A stretch of DNA of 11,616 nucleotides from an uncultured Prevotellaceae bacterium (GCA_900315105.1 OMXX01000109.1:1-11616), one strand, 5' to 3'. Positions 1 to 6,525 are shown, numbered from the stretch's first letter. Notes: generated from the sequence alone by a model not told the origin. Translations and numbers: made by a program.

Positions 1-33
1 GGGAACTATATACCTGTTGTCCCCGAAAATGAC
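1..33 (+). repeat. Left arm of long inverted repeat (mobC 3' end)
   Basis: Matches the reverse complement of 2472-2504 at 30 of 33 positions, including 20 consecutive identical bases (7-26). The two arms enclose the transposase and LRR genes. They are best explained as two mobC gene ends facing each other rather than as IS termini. Confidence 0.8.
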
Positions 34-39
34 GTCTAG
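1..39 (+). CDS. 3' end of a second mobC-like gene (partial at window edge)
   Basis: Frame 1 from the first base reads GNYIPVVPENDV and then TAG at 37-39. The intact MobC further right ends GKYIPVVPDNDLT. Over the first 33 bases the two genes differ at positions 6, 27 and 33 only, all third codon positions, as expected for two diverged copies of one coding sequence. Only the last 12 codons are in the window, so the rest of the gene cannot be judged. It runs on the + strand, toward the IS/LRR segment and tail to tail with the intact mobC. No relaxase start is seen just after it. The alternative is a non-coding terminal repeat that happens to match mobC, which the third-position pattern argues against. 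Confidence 0.6.
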   Translation, partial: GNYIPVVPENDV

Positions 40-75
40 CAATCTTTAGCTTTTGTCTAGCAATCCTTAACTAAA
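34..75 (+). repeat. Two tandem 21-bp units straddling a mobC stop codon
   Basis: GTCTAGCAATC occurs at 34-44 and 55-65, in two 21-bp units (34-54 and 55-75) that diverge toward their 3' halves. The first unit contains the TAG stop of the left mobC-like frame. It may mark the junction between mobC sequence and the inserted IS segment. Confidence 0.5.
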
Positions 76-79
76 ATAA

Positions 80-155
80 TTCCCGTTTTACTGGAAAATT
101 ACGTACCTTTGCAGTACCTTTATGACAAAGGAATAATAACACAGTAAAACGGGAA
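80..155 (+). promoter_or_regulatory. Transposase promoter bracketed by a 14-bp inverted repeat
   Basis: A Bacteroidetes -7 box TACCTTTG lies at 104-111, with a near copy TACCTTTA at 115-122. No good -33 TTTG is present at the usual distance. A perfect inverted repeat, TCCCGTTTTACTG (81-93, extended to 80) with CAGTAAAACGGGA (142-154, extended to 155), encloses the promoter. The right arm ends five bases before the transposase ATG. Transcripts from the IS's own promoter (start about 117) would lack the left arm; transcripts entering from outside would contain both arms. A small hairpin CCTTT/AAAGG (117-121/127-131) lies in the leader. Confidence 0.55.
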
Positions 156-160
156 AAATT

Positions 161-1156
161 ATGATAGATTTCACACAGTTCAAATCAGTTATCGCAGTCA
201 TCAATCACTTCAACAACGAAGAGGTTTGCAAGCAGACGCTTGCGGAGGTTCGTTGGGGTGATGACGTTGTTTGCCCCCATTGCGGTCAGCACCACTGTGT
301 GAGACGTGCTGACGGACGTTATCGCTGCAACCACTGCAAGCATAACTTCTCTTGTACCACAGGTACAATCTTTCAGAACACCAAGTTGCCGCTCCAAAAG
401 TGGTTCATTGCCATGTACCTTATCTCTTCCCACAAGAAGGGTGTTTCCTCATTGCAGATTATGCGTGACTGTGAGGTATGTCAGAAGACCGCTTGGTTCA
501 TTCTGCACAAGGTTCGCAGCCTTTATGGTCAGAACGATTCCGTTTCCCTCAAAGGTGAGGTGGAGATGGACGAGATGTATCTTGGCGGACGTGAGGCAAA
601 CAAGCATGAGAGCAAGAAGACCCCCAACAACCAAGGACGTTCCACCAAGACGAAGACCCCAATCTTCGGCATGATACAGCGTGACGGTAACGTTGTCGCT
701 ATGAAGGTGGACAATACACAGGGTGCTACATTGATGCCAATCGTGTCACAGTTCGTTGAGAACGGTGCAACAACTTATACTGACGAGGCCAATATCTACA
801 ACAGCCTTACCAAGAACGGCTATGAGCACCTTTTCGTTAACCACAAGCAGCGTGAATACGTCCGTGCCAATGACATCCACACCAACGGCATTGAGGGCTT
901 TTGGGCACATTTCAAGCGTGTCATTTTCTCCACCTACCACTGTGTGTCTAAGGACTATGTACAGCGTTACATAGACGAGCAGGTGTACCGTTGGAACACT
1001 CGCAAGTGGAACGCCTCACAGCGTTTTGAGGACATGTTCAAGAAGGCTGCAAAGCACTTTGACTACACTGACGTTCTTAGCCTTTCAAGTGTTATTGATG
1101 TTGTTGCTTGGAAAACCAAGCACGATAGTTACTATTGGGCAGGAAAGGTGGCATAA
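161..1156 (+). CDS. IS1595-family transposase (ISXO2-like DDE)
   Basis: Complete 331-aa transposase that would catalyse cut-and-paste or copy-type movement of an IS1595-family element. The N-terminus has a zinc ribbon with Cys pairs at residues 38/41 and 56/59. The catalytic core follows: EMDEMYLGG with D137, YTDEA with D208, and HTNGIEGFWAHFKR with N242, E245 and K252, the Asp-Asp-Asn/Glu-Lys pattern of this family. No frameshift or internal stop is seen, so it may be active. The ATG at 161 lies about 43 bases after the predicted transcription start, and the bases just upstream of the ATG are an inverted-repeat arm. It is convergent with the LRR gene, which may be a passenger of the same element; IS1595 elements are known to carry passengers. 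I could not define the element's terminal repeats or an 8-bp target duplication. Confidence 0.92.
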   Translation: MIDFTQFKSVIAVINHFNNEEVCKQTLAEVRWGDDVVCPHCGQHHCVRRADGRYRCNHCKHNFSCTTGTIFQNTKLPLQKWFIAMYLISSHKKGVSSLQIMRDCEVCQKTAWFILHKVRSLYGQNDSVSLKGEVEMDEMYLGGREANKHESKKTPNNQGRSTKTKTPIFGMIQRDGNVVAMKVDNTQGATLMPIVSQFVENGATTYTDEANIYNSLTKNGYEHLFVNHKQREYVRANDIHTNGIEGFWAHFKRVIFSTYHCVSKDYVQRYIDEQVYRWNTRKWNASQRFEDMFKKAAKHFDYTDVLSLSSVIDVVAWKTKHDSYYWAGKVA

Positions 1157-1159
1157 GAA

Positions 1160-1190
1160 AAGGGATAACCCCCGATTGAGATTATCCCTT
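1160..1190. terminator. Shared hairpin terminator between convergent genes
   Basis: AAGGGATAA (1160-1168) pairs perfectly with TTATCCCTT (1182-1190), with a 13-base loop, in the 58-bp gap between the transposase stop and the LRR stop. Read on the minus strand the stem is followed by TTCTT, so it suits the LRR gene best. On the plus strand the U-tract is weak. Confidence 0.7.
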
Positions 1191-1214
1191 ATATGCGTTG
1201 TATGTAGTGCTTTT

Positions 1215-2328
1215 CTACGCTGTTGCTGTCTCAACAGTCCATCCACTTGGAATTCCATTAACACCTGTAACATCCCATGTCGCAGCAGCATTCTTAACAA
1301 ATGTACCGTTTGCGGCAACGCCACTTACCCATTGATTTGTGTATGAATTACTTGGTGTAGTTGTGAACATTGCCTTAATATAATTAAGGTTTGTACAACC
1401 GTTGAACATATATTGATAACAATAATTAGCCAATGTGGTTGCAGGTAACTCAGGTGCTGTTGTCAGACTTGTACAATTAGCGAACATACTACCATAGCAC
1501 TTCTCTGCCAATGTGGTTGCTGGTAATTCAGGTGCTGTTGTGAGGCTTGTACATCCATAGAACATTTGTCCATAACAAAAAATTTCCAATGTAGTAGCAG
1601 GTAACGCAGGTGTTGTTGTTAAACTTGTACAACCGTGGAACATAGCAAAATAACAATCTTCTGCTAATGTTGTAGCGGGTAACTCTGGTGCTGTTGTAAT
1701 GCTTGTACAATTATCAAACATATATGCGTAGCAGTTTTCAGTAAGTGTCTCTAATGGTAATATAAGATTACTTGCATCTACAACATACAATGAACCTTCA
1801 TAAAATCCACTATTGTTATGAAAGAGTCCTGATAAGTCAAAATCACTCGGTGTTGTGCCATTATTAGCAAAATCATCACCATATACCAAAGACATTATGT
1901 TTCCCTCAATGTTTAATTGTTTAGAGGAAATAAACGAAGCACCATATGCATAGTCCTCGTTCCAATCAACACCCCCATATTTTGCAGTATTTCCTTTGAA
2001 AAGTATCTTCTCATCCTTATTTATGGTTGCTAATAATTGGCTTGTACCACTACTTTCAGCAGTATAAGTTTCCCAAGTGTTTCCGTTATCTGTTGAATAT
2101 GTAATTGGTACAACATCATATTCTCCACAATACCAACTTATTTCATTACCGTCTTCCAACGAAACGAATGTAAGGTACATTTTTGAATAATCTATTAAAG
2201 GATTATAATGTACCTCATTCTCCTGAATGCAGTGAGATACGTTAGGTTTTACAAATGGGGTATCTCCCCCCCCCAATAAACGTTTCATATTGGGAGTGAT
2301 TTTCAAATAATTTAAGATATTTGCTCAT
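1215..2328 (-). CDS. BspA-like leucine-rich-repeat protein, phase-variable and OFF as sequenced
   Basis: The long open frame (1215-2306, 363 aa from TTG; ATG at complement 2288) carries four full and one partial 26-residue repeats at residues 186-312. Each has the pattern TTLA-x2-CY-x2-MF-x2-CTSLTTAPELPA, typical of BspA/LRR_5-type proteins. The middle region contains KPNVSHC and EVHYNP, and the C-terminus ends in GIPSGW. No signal peptide or membrane segment is seen. The frame's apparent start is doubtful. An ATG at complement 2328-2326 gives MSKYLKLFENHSQYETFI, then enters a run of nine Gs (complement of 2266-2274) and ends soon after in the wrong frame. With 8 or 11 Gs it joins the long frame at GGGDTPFVKPNVS. 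From memory, starts like MxKYLKLFE-HS-YE followed by PNVS-C and EVHYNP occur in Bacteroides LRR and phage-associated proteins, so the upstream ATG is likely genuine. A surface or ligand-binding role is a guess. A homopolymer sequencing error is the main alternative. Confidence 0.75.
1371..1751 (-). repeat. 78-bp tandem coding repeats (LRR units)
   Basis: Four 26-codon units (1440-1751) plus a partial fifth (to about 1371) encode the CY-MF-CTSLTTAPELPA repeat. The DNA of neighbouring units is very similar, for example around 1441-1475 and 1513-1547, so the number of units could change by recombination. Confidence 0.85.
2266..2274 (-). repeat. G9 homopolymer (slipped-strand tract) at the LRR gene 5' end
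   Basis: Nine consecutive Cs on the plus strand, nine Gs in the coding sense, directly after codon 18 counted from the ATG at complement 2328. Length modulo 3 decides whether that ATG is in frame with the 340-plus residues downstream. Nine is out of frame; eight or eleven is in frame. Confidence 0.85.
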
Positions 2329-2370
2329 TTCTAAAATAATATTTGTTTAAACAATTATTGTTACATATAA

Positions 2371-2406
2371 ATATCCCAACGTGAGCAAAAATGTACGTTG
2401 GAATAT
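2371..2406. promoter_or_regulatory. Inverted repeat upstream of the LRR gene
   Basis: ATATCCCAACGT (2371-2382) and ACGTTGGAATAT (2395-2406) are inverted with one mismatch over 12 bases and a 12-base spacer. A 13-bp palindrome, AACAATTATTGTT, lies at 2350-2362. Both are between the LRR ATG and the mobC stop and could be operator or terminator structures. No standard TAnnTTTG promoter for the LRR gene was found on the minus strand. Confidence 0.4.
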
Positions 2407-2436
2407 TGGCTATTTAAACAAAAAGTATTATCTTTG
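2406..2436 (+). promoter_or_regulatory. Rightward Bacteroidetes-type promoter facing the mobC 3' end
   Basis: TTGG (2406-2409), 19 bases, then TATCTTTG (2429-2436) fits the TTTG-N19-TAnnTTTG form with one mismatch in the -33 box. It points out of the IS/LRR segment, antisense to mobC, and no gene on the plus strand follows it. Confidence 0.45.
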
Positions 2437-2462
2437 TATTCAAAAGAGTATTTTAAAGATAT

Positions 2463-2849
2463 TTATGTTAAATCATTATCGGGGACAACAGGTATATACT
2501 TCCCTATCTTTTTAATAAGATTGTTAACCTGTATAACATTCTCATGATACATTTCTGCATCTTTATAATAGCCATACTTGTTTGCTTGGTGTGCCAACTG
2601 GTTCATGTTGTTACCTATGCCAGCCAATTGACGATAGAGTTCCATCTGCCCTGTTGTTAATCGCTCAACTACTTCACCAGTCAATAGCTTCTGACGCTGA
2701 TATTCGGTCAACGACAATCCTGCCTGCTTTGCTTGTGCTTTCACAAGAAAGTAGTTCTTGGTATCAAGATGTACAGGCGGCAACGTGTATTTTTTCTTTT
2801 CGGTGACGGCCAATCTAGGACGTCCACCTTTATCCTTTTTACCGTTCAT
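2463..2849 (-). CDS. mobC: MobC-family plasmid mobilization/relaxosome protein
   Basis: A 128-aa basic protein. The N-terminus GGRPR and following lysines lead into a ribbon-helix-helix-like region (about 20-55), and the stretch LAGIGNNMNQLAHQAN (75-90) is the hallmark of the MobC family. Family members help the relaxase nick oriT during conjugative mobilization. The start lies 14 bases after the primase stop, preceded by AGAAAG, so it is the last gene of the HTH-ATPase-primase-mobC operon. In related Bacteroides elements a relaxase gene usually follows at once. Here the stop is followed instead by the IS/LRR segment, so the mobilization module looks broken on this side. The last 11 codons are the inverted-repeat arm that matches the left edge of the window. 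Confidence 0.88.
   Translation of the reverse strand: MNGKKDKGGRPRLAVTEKKKYTLPPVHLDTKNYFLVKAQAKQAGLSLTEYQRQKLLTGEVVERLTTGQMELYRQLAGIGNNMNQLAHQANKYGYYKDAEMYHENVIQVNNLIKKIGKYIPVVPDNDLT
2472..2504 (-). repeat. Right arm of long inverted repeat (inside mobC)
   Basis: Reverse complement of 1-33 with three mismatches. It encodes GKYIPVVPDND at the MobC C-terminus. Weak similarity, including the shared ATCTTTA, continues about 15 bases past both stop codons. Confidence 0.8.
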
Positions 2850-2863
2850 AGTCTTTCTTCTTT

Positions 2864-4045
2864 TTATTTGTGTAAGTTAGACCAACGGGATGCAGACTGC
2901 TCGCCATTGGATGGGAGCAGGGGTTTTGAGTGACTCAAAACATAAACTTGCTCCCTATGGTTACATGACTTTCCCTGTAATATGTTGGCGATAGCCGCTA
3001 TGTGTGTCTTGCACCCTTTGGAAAGGTCATCAATCAGCAAATCGGCTATGTCAATTTTTTCTTTGCGCTGCTCTGAGGTGGCCATCTGTTCAAGATAGTT
3101 GCAGACTTGGATATTCCAGCCTTTGGCATTGAGTTCATCAGCCCGCTTGTGCCATTGGCTATATGTCTGACCATCAACATCGGTGTCAGGAAACAAGATT
3201 ACCTTACGTTCCTTGACGGCACTCATACGTTCATCTTGCAGGTTCCCCTTGGAACCAGTAGCCATCCATAGGACATCTGGGAAGCAAAGAGAACATATAA
3301 CTGCTGACTTTTCGCTCTCAACAATGCCGATAACATTTTCAGCGTACGCAGGATAACGTAGCAAATGCTCACCGAACAGCGTTTTCTTGATAACATAGTC
3401 AGCCTGCAACTTGCCGCATATTGACAGTTCCCTTAGAATGCTCAATGGCGTAACCGACTTATCTCGATGTCCGTTAGTTGCGTAAGTTATCACCTTGCCC
3501 ATACGCACCACACCGTCCTTGTCAACATACCAAAAGATGACGTGCCCGCCTCTCGTAATTCCCAGATGGTATGCGTTGACCACGGCAACGAGTCCGTCAA
3601 CATCGGAAACCAATGTTTTCAGATAGGACACCAAATCTGAACGAAGATTTCTGTCAAGGCTTCTGGTGACATACTCTTTCTGAATAGCGACAGGTGTAGT
3701 CACCCGAGGATGGTGGTTGAACACTGTTGCAACGGGTTGAGAACATTCAACATCGCCCTTGATGTAGAACTTGTTGGTATCTATACCATGCTGGCGACAC
3801 ATGTAGATGAAGGTTGCAATGCCCACCTTGTTGTTCGTGTGTAGTGCATTGGTGAACTTCCGGATGTTCTCTGCTTCGCTGTACTTACTGCTGAGTTTGC
3901 TAATGCTCTTGAACATGCTGCGCCCGTCCTCACCAAGATTAGAGAGGGCAAAGGCTCCTTTTGTCCAATCATCAAACGACTCAAACAAATTGATGCCTCG
4001 TGTGACAACCTCGTTCACCAAGGCCTGATAATCATATCTATCCAT
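2864..4045 (-). CDS. Toprim-domain primase-like protein of a mobilizable element
   Basis: A 393-aa protein. Residues 20-85 (FESFDDWTKGAFALSNLGE, RSMFKSISKLS, YSEAEN, KVGIATF) resemble the primase C-terminal helical domain PriCT_2. Residues about 95-225 are a DUF6371-like region. Residues 238-330 form a Toprim domain with GIVESEKSA (E243) and the acidic pair D287/D289 in FPDTDVDG. No CHC2 zinc finger is visible, so primer synthesis by this chain alone is uncertain. The position matches the prm gene of NBU-type elements, where it serves replication of the excised or transferred strand. It starts four bases after the ATPase stop (AAGTAGAAGA then ATG) and lies 14 bases before mobC, so translation is probably coupled. 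Confidence 0.85.
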   Translation of the reverse strand: MDRYDYQALVNEVVTRGINLFESFDDWTKGAFALSNLGEDGRSMFKSISKLSSKYSEAENIRKFTNALHTNNKVGIATFIYMCRQHGIDTNKFYIKGDVECSQPVATVFNHHPRVTTPVAIQKEYVTRSLDRNLRSDLVSYLKTLVSDVDGLVAVVNAYHLGITRGGHVIFWYVDKDGVVRMGKVITYATNGHRDKSVTPLSILRELSICGKLQADYVIKKTLFGEHLLRYPAYAENVIGIVESEKSAVICSLCFPDVLWMATGSKGNLQDERMSAVKERKVILFPDTDVDGQTYSQWHKRADELNAKGWNIQVCNYLEQMATSEQRKEKIDIADLLIDDLSKGCKTHIAAIANILQGKSCNHREQVYVLSHSKPLLPSNGEQSASRWSNLHK

Positions 4046-4049
4046 TCTT

Positions 4050-4982
4050 CTACTTTTTGTTTTCGAAACTCTGAATCAGTTTTGTAACACTCGACTTATC
4101 CTTGTAGCCAAGTTTCTTGGCAATCTCGTCGTAGGTGTTGCCTTCCTCTTTCAGTTGGATGGCCCGTTGATACTTGGCTTCCCTGCTAGTATCTACTGGC
4201 ACAAGGTTCTCGAACGGCACTCTCTCGCCAGTCTCTTTGAATGTCAGGTACTCAGAGAAATGTAATTTGACGGACTCAGACTTGTATTCAGCAGATAGGT
4301 AGTTGCCTTTGACACAGCACAAATGCTTATAAGACACGTCAGATATGTCGCTACGCAATTCAAGCACCAGACGCATCTTTGCTTCAAAAGCCTGGCTGCC
4401 TAGAAGATTGTGCTTAGAGGGAATGAACATCTCCGTCCGCTTCCCGCAGTGATGCAGGAAAATGACAAGGCACTTGTGACGAATGGCAAGCTGTGAATAC
4501 TGCATCAGGAACTGGCGTACTTGGTTACCCTCGTTCATACTGCCTATATAGAGGTCAGAGAAACAATCCACAATGATAAGATCTGCCGGCTGATGAGTAA
4601 GCCGTCTGTCAAGGTCGGCCACAATGTCCTCACTGTCGAACATGAAACGTAAGCCTCGTAAGGCCGTAGGGCTGATGAGCATATCTAGGTTCTGCCTTCC
4701 TATAAGGTAGGCATTGGCGGTTTCATCATCCTCAGTAGATACGTAGATAGAACTACGATGCTCTGTATTGAGTCTCATTCCGAGGAACGTCTTTAATCCT
4801 GCACATACGGACATGGCTAACTGGCGAAGGAACGCAGACTTTCCCGTGTCGGAGCTTCCGGCCAGGCACACAAGCCCTGACTTGGGCAAAAGTGGTTCCA
4901 GAAGTGTTGGAATCTCCTTGATGTTCTGATTCAGAAGCATCTCACCCGTGATTTCATCTGGAAATAATAAATGGTTATTCAT
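4050..4982 (-). CDS. RepA-like RecA-fold ATPase (AAA_25) with C-terminal HTH
   Basis: A 310-aa protein. Walker A is GSSDTGKS (42-49), the acidic TEDD loop is at 83-86, Walker B is LIIVDCF (135-141), and a FLHHCGK segment (175-181) corresponds to the family's sensor strand. These are features of hexameric RepA/DnaB-type replication helicase ATPases. Residues 280-306 (GNTYDEIAKKLGYKDKSSV) form a resolvase/sigma-like helix-turn-helix, so it probably binds DNA at the element's origin. The ATG is one base after the excisionase stop, with AGGA inside the upstream gene's end, which indicates coupled translation. The role with the Toprim protein downstream, unwinding and replication of the excised element, is inferred from gene order. 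Confidence 0.85.
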   Translation of the reverse strand: MNNHLLFPDEITGEMLLNQNIKEIPTLLEPLLPKSGLVCLAGSSDTGKSAFLRQLAMSVCAGLKTFLGMRLNTEHRSSIYVSTEDDETANAYLIGRQNLDMLISPTALRGLRFMFDSEDIVADLDRRLTHQPADLIIVDCFSDLYIGSMNEGNQVRQFLMQYSQLAIRHKCLVIFLHHCGKRTEMFIPSKHNLLGSQAFEAKMRLVLELRSDISDVSYKHLCCVKGNYLSAEYKSESVKLHFSEYLTFKETGERVPFENLVPVDTSREAKYQRAIQLKEEGNTYDEIAKKLGYKDKSSVTKLIQSFENKK

Positions 4983-4983
4983 A

Positions 4984-5286
4984 TCATTTCCTATTTCGGT
5001 TATACTTTGCCAACTTGCCCGATTTGATCAACAGAGTTACATCTTTCTTGGAATAGAGATTCTTGCGCCCGACCTTCTTACATTTCAGGATGCCAGACTT
5101 TTCAATACGCCAAAGAGTAGGATACTTGATATGTAATAGTTCACATATCTCGTCACGATCATAGAAGCCATCATCTTCAGGCTTCTCCACAAGGTTTCCG
5201 ATGTTTTTCTCATTGAGGCATCGGTTTACAGTTCTATAGATAATGTCCTCGAACTGCTCTTCGTTTAATACTACTATATTTTCCAT
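4984..5286 (-). CDS. Excisionase-like helix-turn-helix protein
   Basis: A 100-aa protein. Residues 41-83 hold a MerR/Xis-type winged helix-turn-helix: YDRDEICELLHI, YPTLWRIEKSGIL, then the wing KKVGRKNLYSKKDV. The acidic N-terminal 40 residues are unassigned. Proteins of this size and fold precede the ATPase and primase genes in Bacteroides mobilizable elements (ORF2x in NBU1) and act in excision or its regulation. It is the first gene of the mobilization operon; a consensus promoter ends about 28 bases upstream of the ATG. Confidence 0.82.
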   Translation of the reverse strand: MENIVVLNEEQFEDIIYRTVNRCLNEKNIGNLVEKPEDDGFYDRDEICELLHIKYPTLWRIEKSGILKCKKVGRKNLYSKKDVTLLIKSGKLAKYNRNRK

Positions 5287-5314
5287 AAATCTTTTGAAAT
5301 TAAAATTCTGGCTG

Positions 5315-5346
5315 CAAAATTATTCCAAAAAATTCAAGGAAACAAA
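5315..5346 (-). promoter_or_regulatory. Promoter of the excisionase-ATPase-primase-mobC operon
   Basis: On the minus strand TTTG (5346-5343), 20 bases, then TAATTTTG (5322-5315) matches the Bacteroidetes TTTG-N19/21-TAnnTTTG consensus exactly. The predicted transcription start near 5308 leaves a leader of about 22 bases before the ATG at 5286. Confidence 0.75.
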
Positions 5347-5445
5347 AAGGGGAAACGGACTACGTCCGCAACATATTGAAAGACAATACATTGCGGACGC
5401 AGCAGGGGAAATGATCAGGGGAATGCGAGGGGATAGATTCCCGCT
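5347..5445. promoter_or_regulatory. Structured intergenic region with competing hairpins and G-runs
   Basis: The arm GTCCGCAA (5364-5371) can pair with TTGCGGAC (5391-5398), and its GTCCG part can instead pair with CGGAC (5356-5360), so the two hairpins exclude each other. GGGG runs occur at 5405-5408, 5418-5421 and 5429-5432 in similar contexts, plus one at 5349-5352. The region is more GC-rich than its surroundings. Read leftward, the short CGGAC/GTCCG hairpin is followed by TTTCCCCTTTTTG, so it may terminate transcription from the cargo side. A regulator-binding region or an origin is also possible. Confidence 0.45.
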
Positions 5446-5451
5446 AAAAAC

Positions 5452-6429
5452 TCATTGTATTAAGAAATAGAACTCTTTTTCAAGCCCTTTTGTGTCTTTC
5501 AACTTCGATGGTTTGTACTCAGGATTGTACTCACAGCCAACAATCTGACAGAAATATTTGTACCAGTCGCTAAAAGAGTGTGGTTTCAATCTCTGATTCA
5601 TTTTATCGCTATTATAAATAAGGTGGGCTATTCTAGCATATTCCAAAACACTTCTTGTTTTGGCCCTATCAGTCAAACTATCTTCAAGTTTCTCGTAATA
5701 ATTGATGTTGCCTTGCCCAACGCCTTTGAAGGGAGCAGTGAAATGTTCAGCAAATTCTTTCGGAAGATGATAACTGTTTATCTCATTTCGTAATGATTCC
5801 ACCTTCTCCTTGAAATCGTTTTCAAGATCAATAACTGTCGGCATCTTGCCAAATTCATCCATTAAAAGGTCTGCATTGTAGAGGATTCTACGTTTTATTT
5901 CTTTCTTCTGTACATCATTGAACACTCTACTGTCAAACGAGTCAGTCAGGAGATTGACGCAATAGATGTATTCAAGTCCTATGCGACATAAGAATCCTTC
6001 GTATCTCTCGGCATTACTTGGGTGAGTGATACCATATTTCACAAGCAGGTTCAAATAGGTAGCCTTTATTTTCTTGATATTGCACAACTCCGACATGTTG
6101 ATGGTGTATTTCAGGAAGTCGTCGCCAATCATGTTTAGAATTACTTCAAGATTTACATAATTGCTATAGTAAAGGGCACGAACCTCTTCATTTACCTTCT
6201 TCACCTTCACATACATGTCATTATGAACTATTTTGGTTGACATGAACGCATAGCGCTTATAGTATTCAATAAACTGCTGCTCTATATCTACCTTTTGCTG
6301 GGCGGTCATTGATTTCAATTCCGACTCGCAAGGGAAGTTTTCTGGCATAAAGCCCATATCCTCAACAGTTACCTTTACCTCCTTCAGATTCGCTACAAAT
6401 TCATCCCATAAGGGTGTTCCTATTGTCAT
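5452..6429 (-). CDS. Protein of unknown function, 325 aa, between cargo and mobilization operon
   Basis: I do not recognise the family. The protein is soluble, with no signal peptide, membrane segment or obvious enzyme motif. It looks mainly helical and charged (ELKSMTAQQKVDIEQQF near 37-53, KKEIKRRI near 175-182, DFKEKVESLRNEI near 205-217). The C-terminal 50 residues contain HSFSDWYKYFCQIVGC and EYKPSKLKD, a pattern that faintly recalls the C-termini of other small Bacteroidales mobile-element proteins; this is a weak memory. The ATG has an AGGA site nine bases upstream. The gene begins 87 bases after the helicase stop and ends before the structured region. It could be a regulator of excision or part of a two-gene system with the helicase; the sequence does not decide. 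Confidence 0.8.
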   Translation of the reverse strand: MTIGTPLWDEFVANLKEVKVTVEDMGFMPENFPCESELKSMTAQQKVDIEQQFIEYYKRYAFMSTKIVHNDMYVKVKKVNEEVRALYYSNYVNLEVILNMIGDDFLKYTINMSELCNIKKIKATYLNLLVKYGITHPSNAERYEGFLCRIGLEYIYCVNLLTDSFDSRVFNDVQKKEIKRRILYNADLLMDEFGKMPTVIDLENDFKEKVESLRNEINSYHLPKEFAEHFTAPFKGVGQGNINYYEKLEDSLTDRAKTRSVLEYARIAHLIYNSDKMNQRLKPHSFSDWYKYFCQIVGCEYNPEYKPSKLKDTKGLEKEFYFLIQ

Positions 6430-6500
6430 AATGTGTTATCCTATTTTTATTATTTAACAAAGCAAGTAGAATTAGTGCTCCAAAATCAATATACCAATGA

Positions 6501-6525
6501 AGTAGTTATCTTCGTTTTAACTACT
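6501..6525. terminator. Hairpin overlapping the helicase stop codon
   Basis: AGTAGTTA (6501-6508) pairs perfectly with TAACTACT (6518-6525) around a nine-base loop. The stem includes the helicase TAA. There is no long U-tract on the minus strand, so it is at best a weak terminator and may only modulate read-through into the next gene. Confidence 0.35.

Noticed and set aside
34..75. The two 21-bp tandem units as a CRISPR or iteron array
   Set aside because: There are only two diverging copies with no spacers, so this is a local duplication at most.
1528..1710. Minus-strand 60-aa frame inside the LRR repeats
   Set aside because: It is an out-of-frame shadow produced by the 78-bp repeats; it has no start signal and no recognisable domain.
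2371..2406. Invertible promoter flanked by inverted repeats
   Set aside because: The spacer is only 12 bases and cannot hold a promoter; a hairpin or operator is more likely.
1..2504. Bases 1-33 and 2472-2504 as terminal inverted repeats of the IS
   Set aside because: Both arms are coding ends of MobC-like frames with third-position-only differences, and the right arm is inside an intact mobC. IS termini should lie between them.
5405..5432. G-quadruplex formed by the GGGG runs
   Set aside because: Only three close GGGG runs are present; the fourth is about 53 bases away, so a standard four-run motif is not met.
5452..6429. The 325-aa protein as RteC or HamA (DUF1837)
   Set aside because: No convincing motif of either family could be found by eye; the C-terminal resemblance to mobile-element regulators is too faint to name it.
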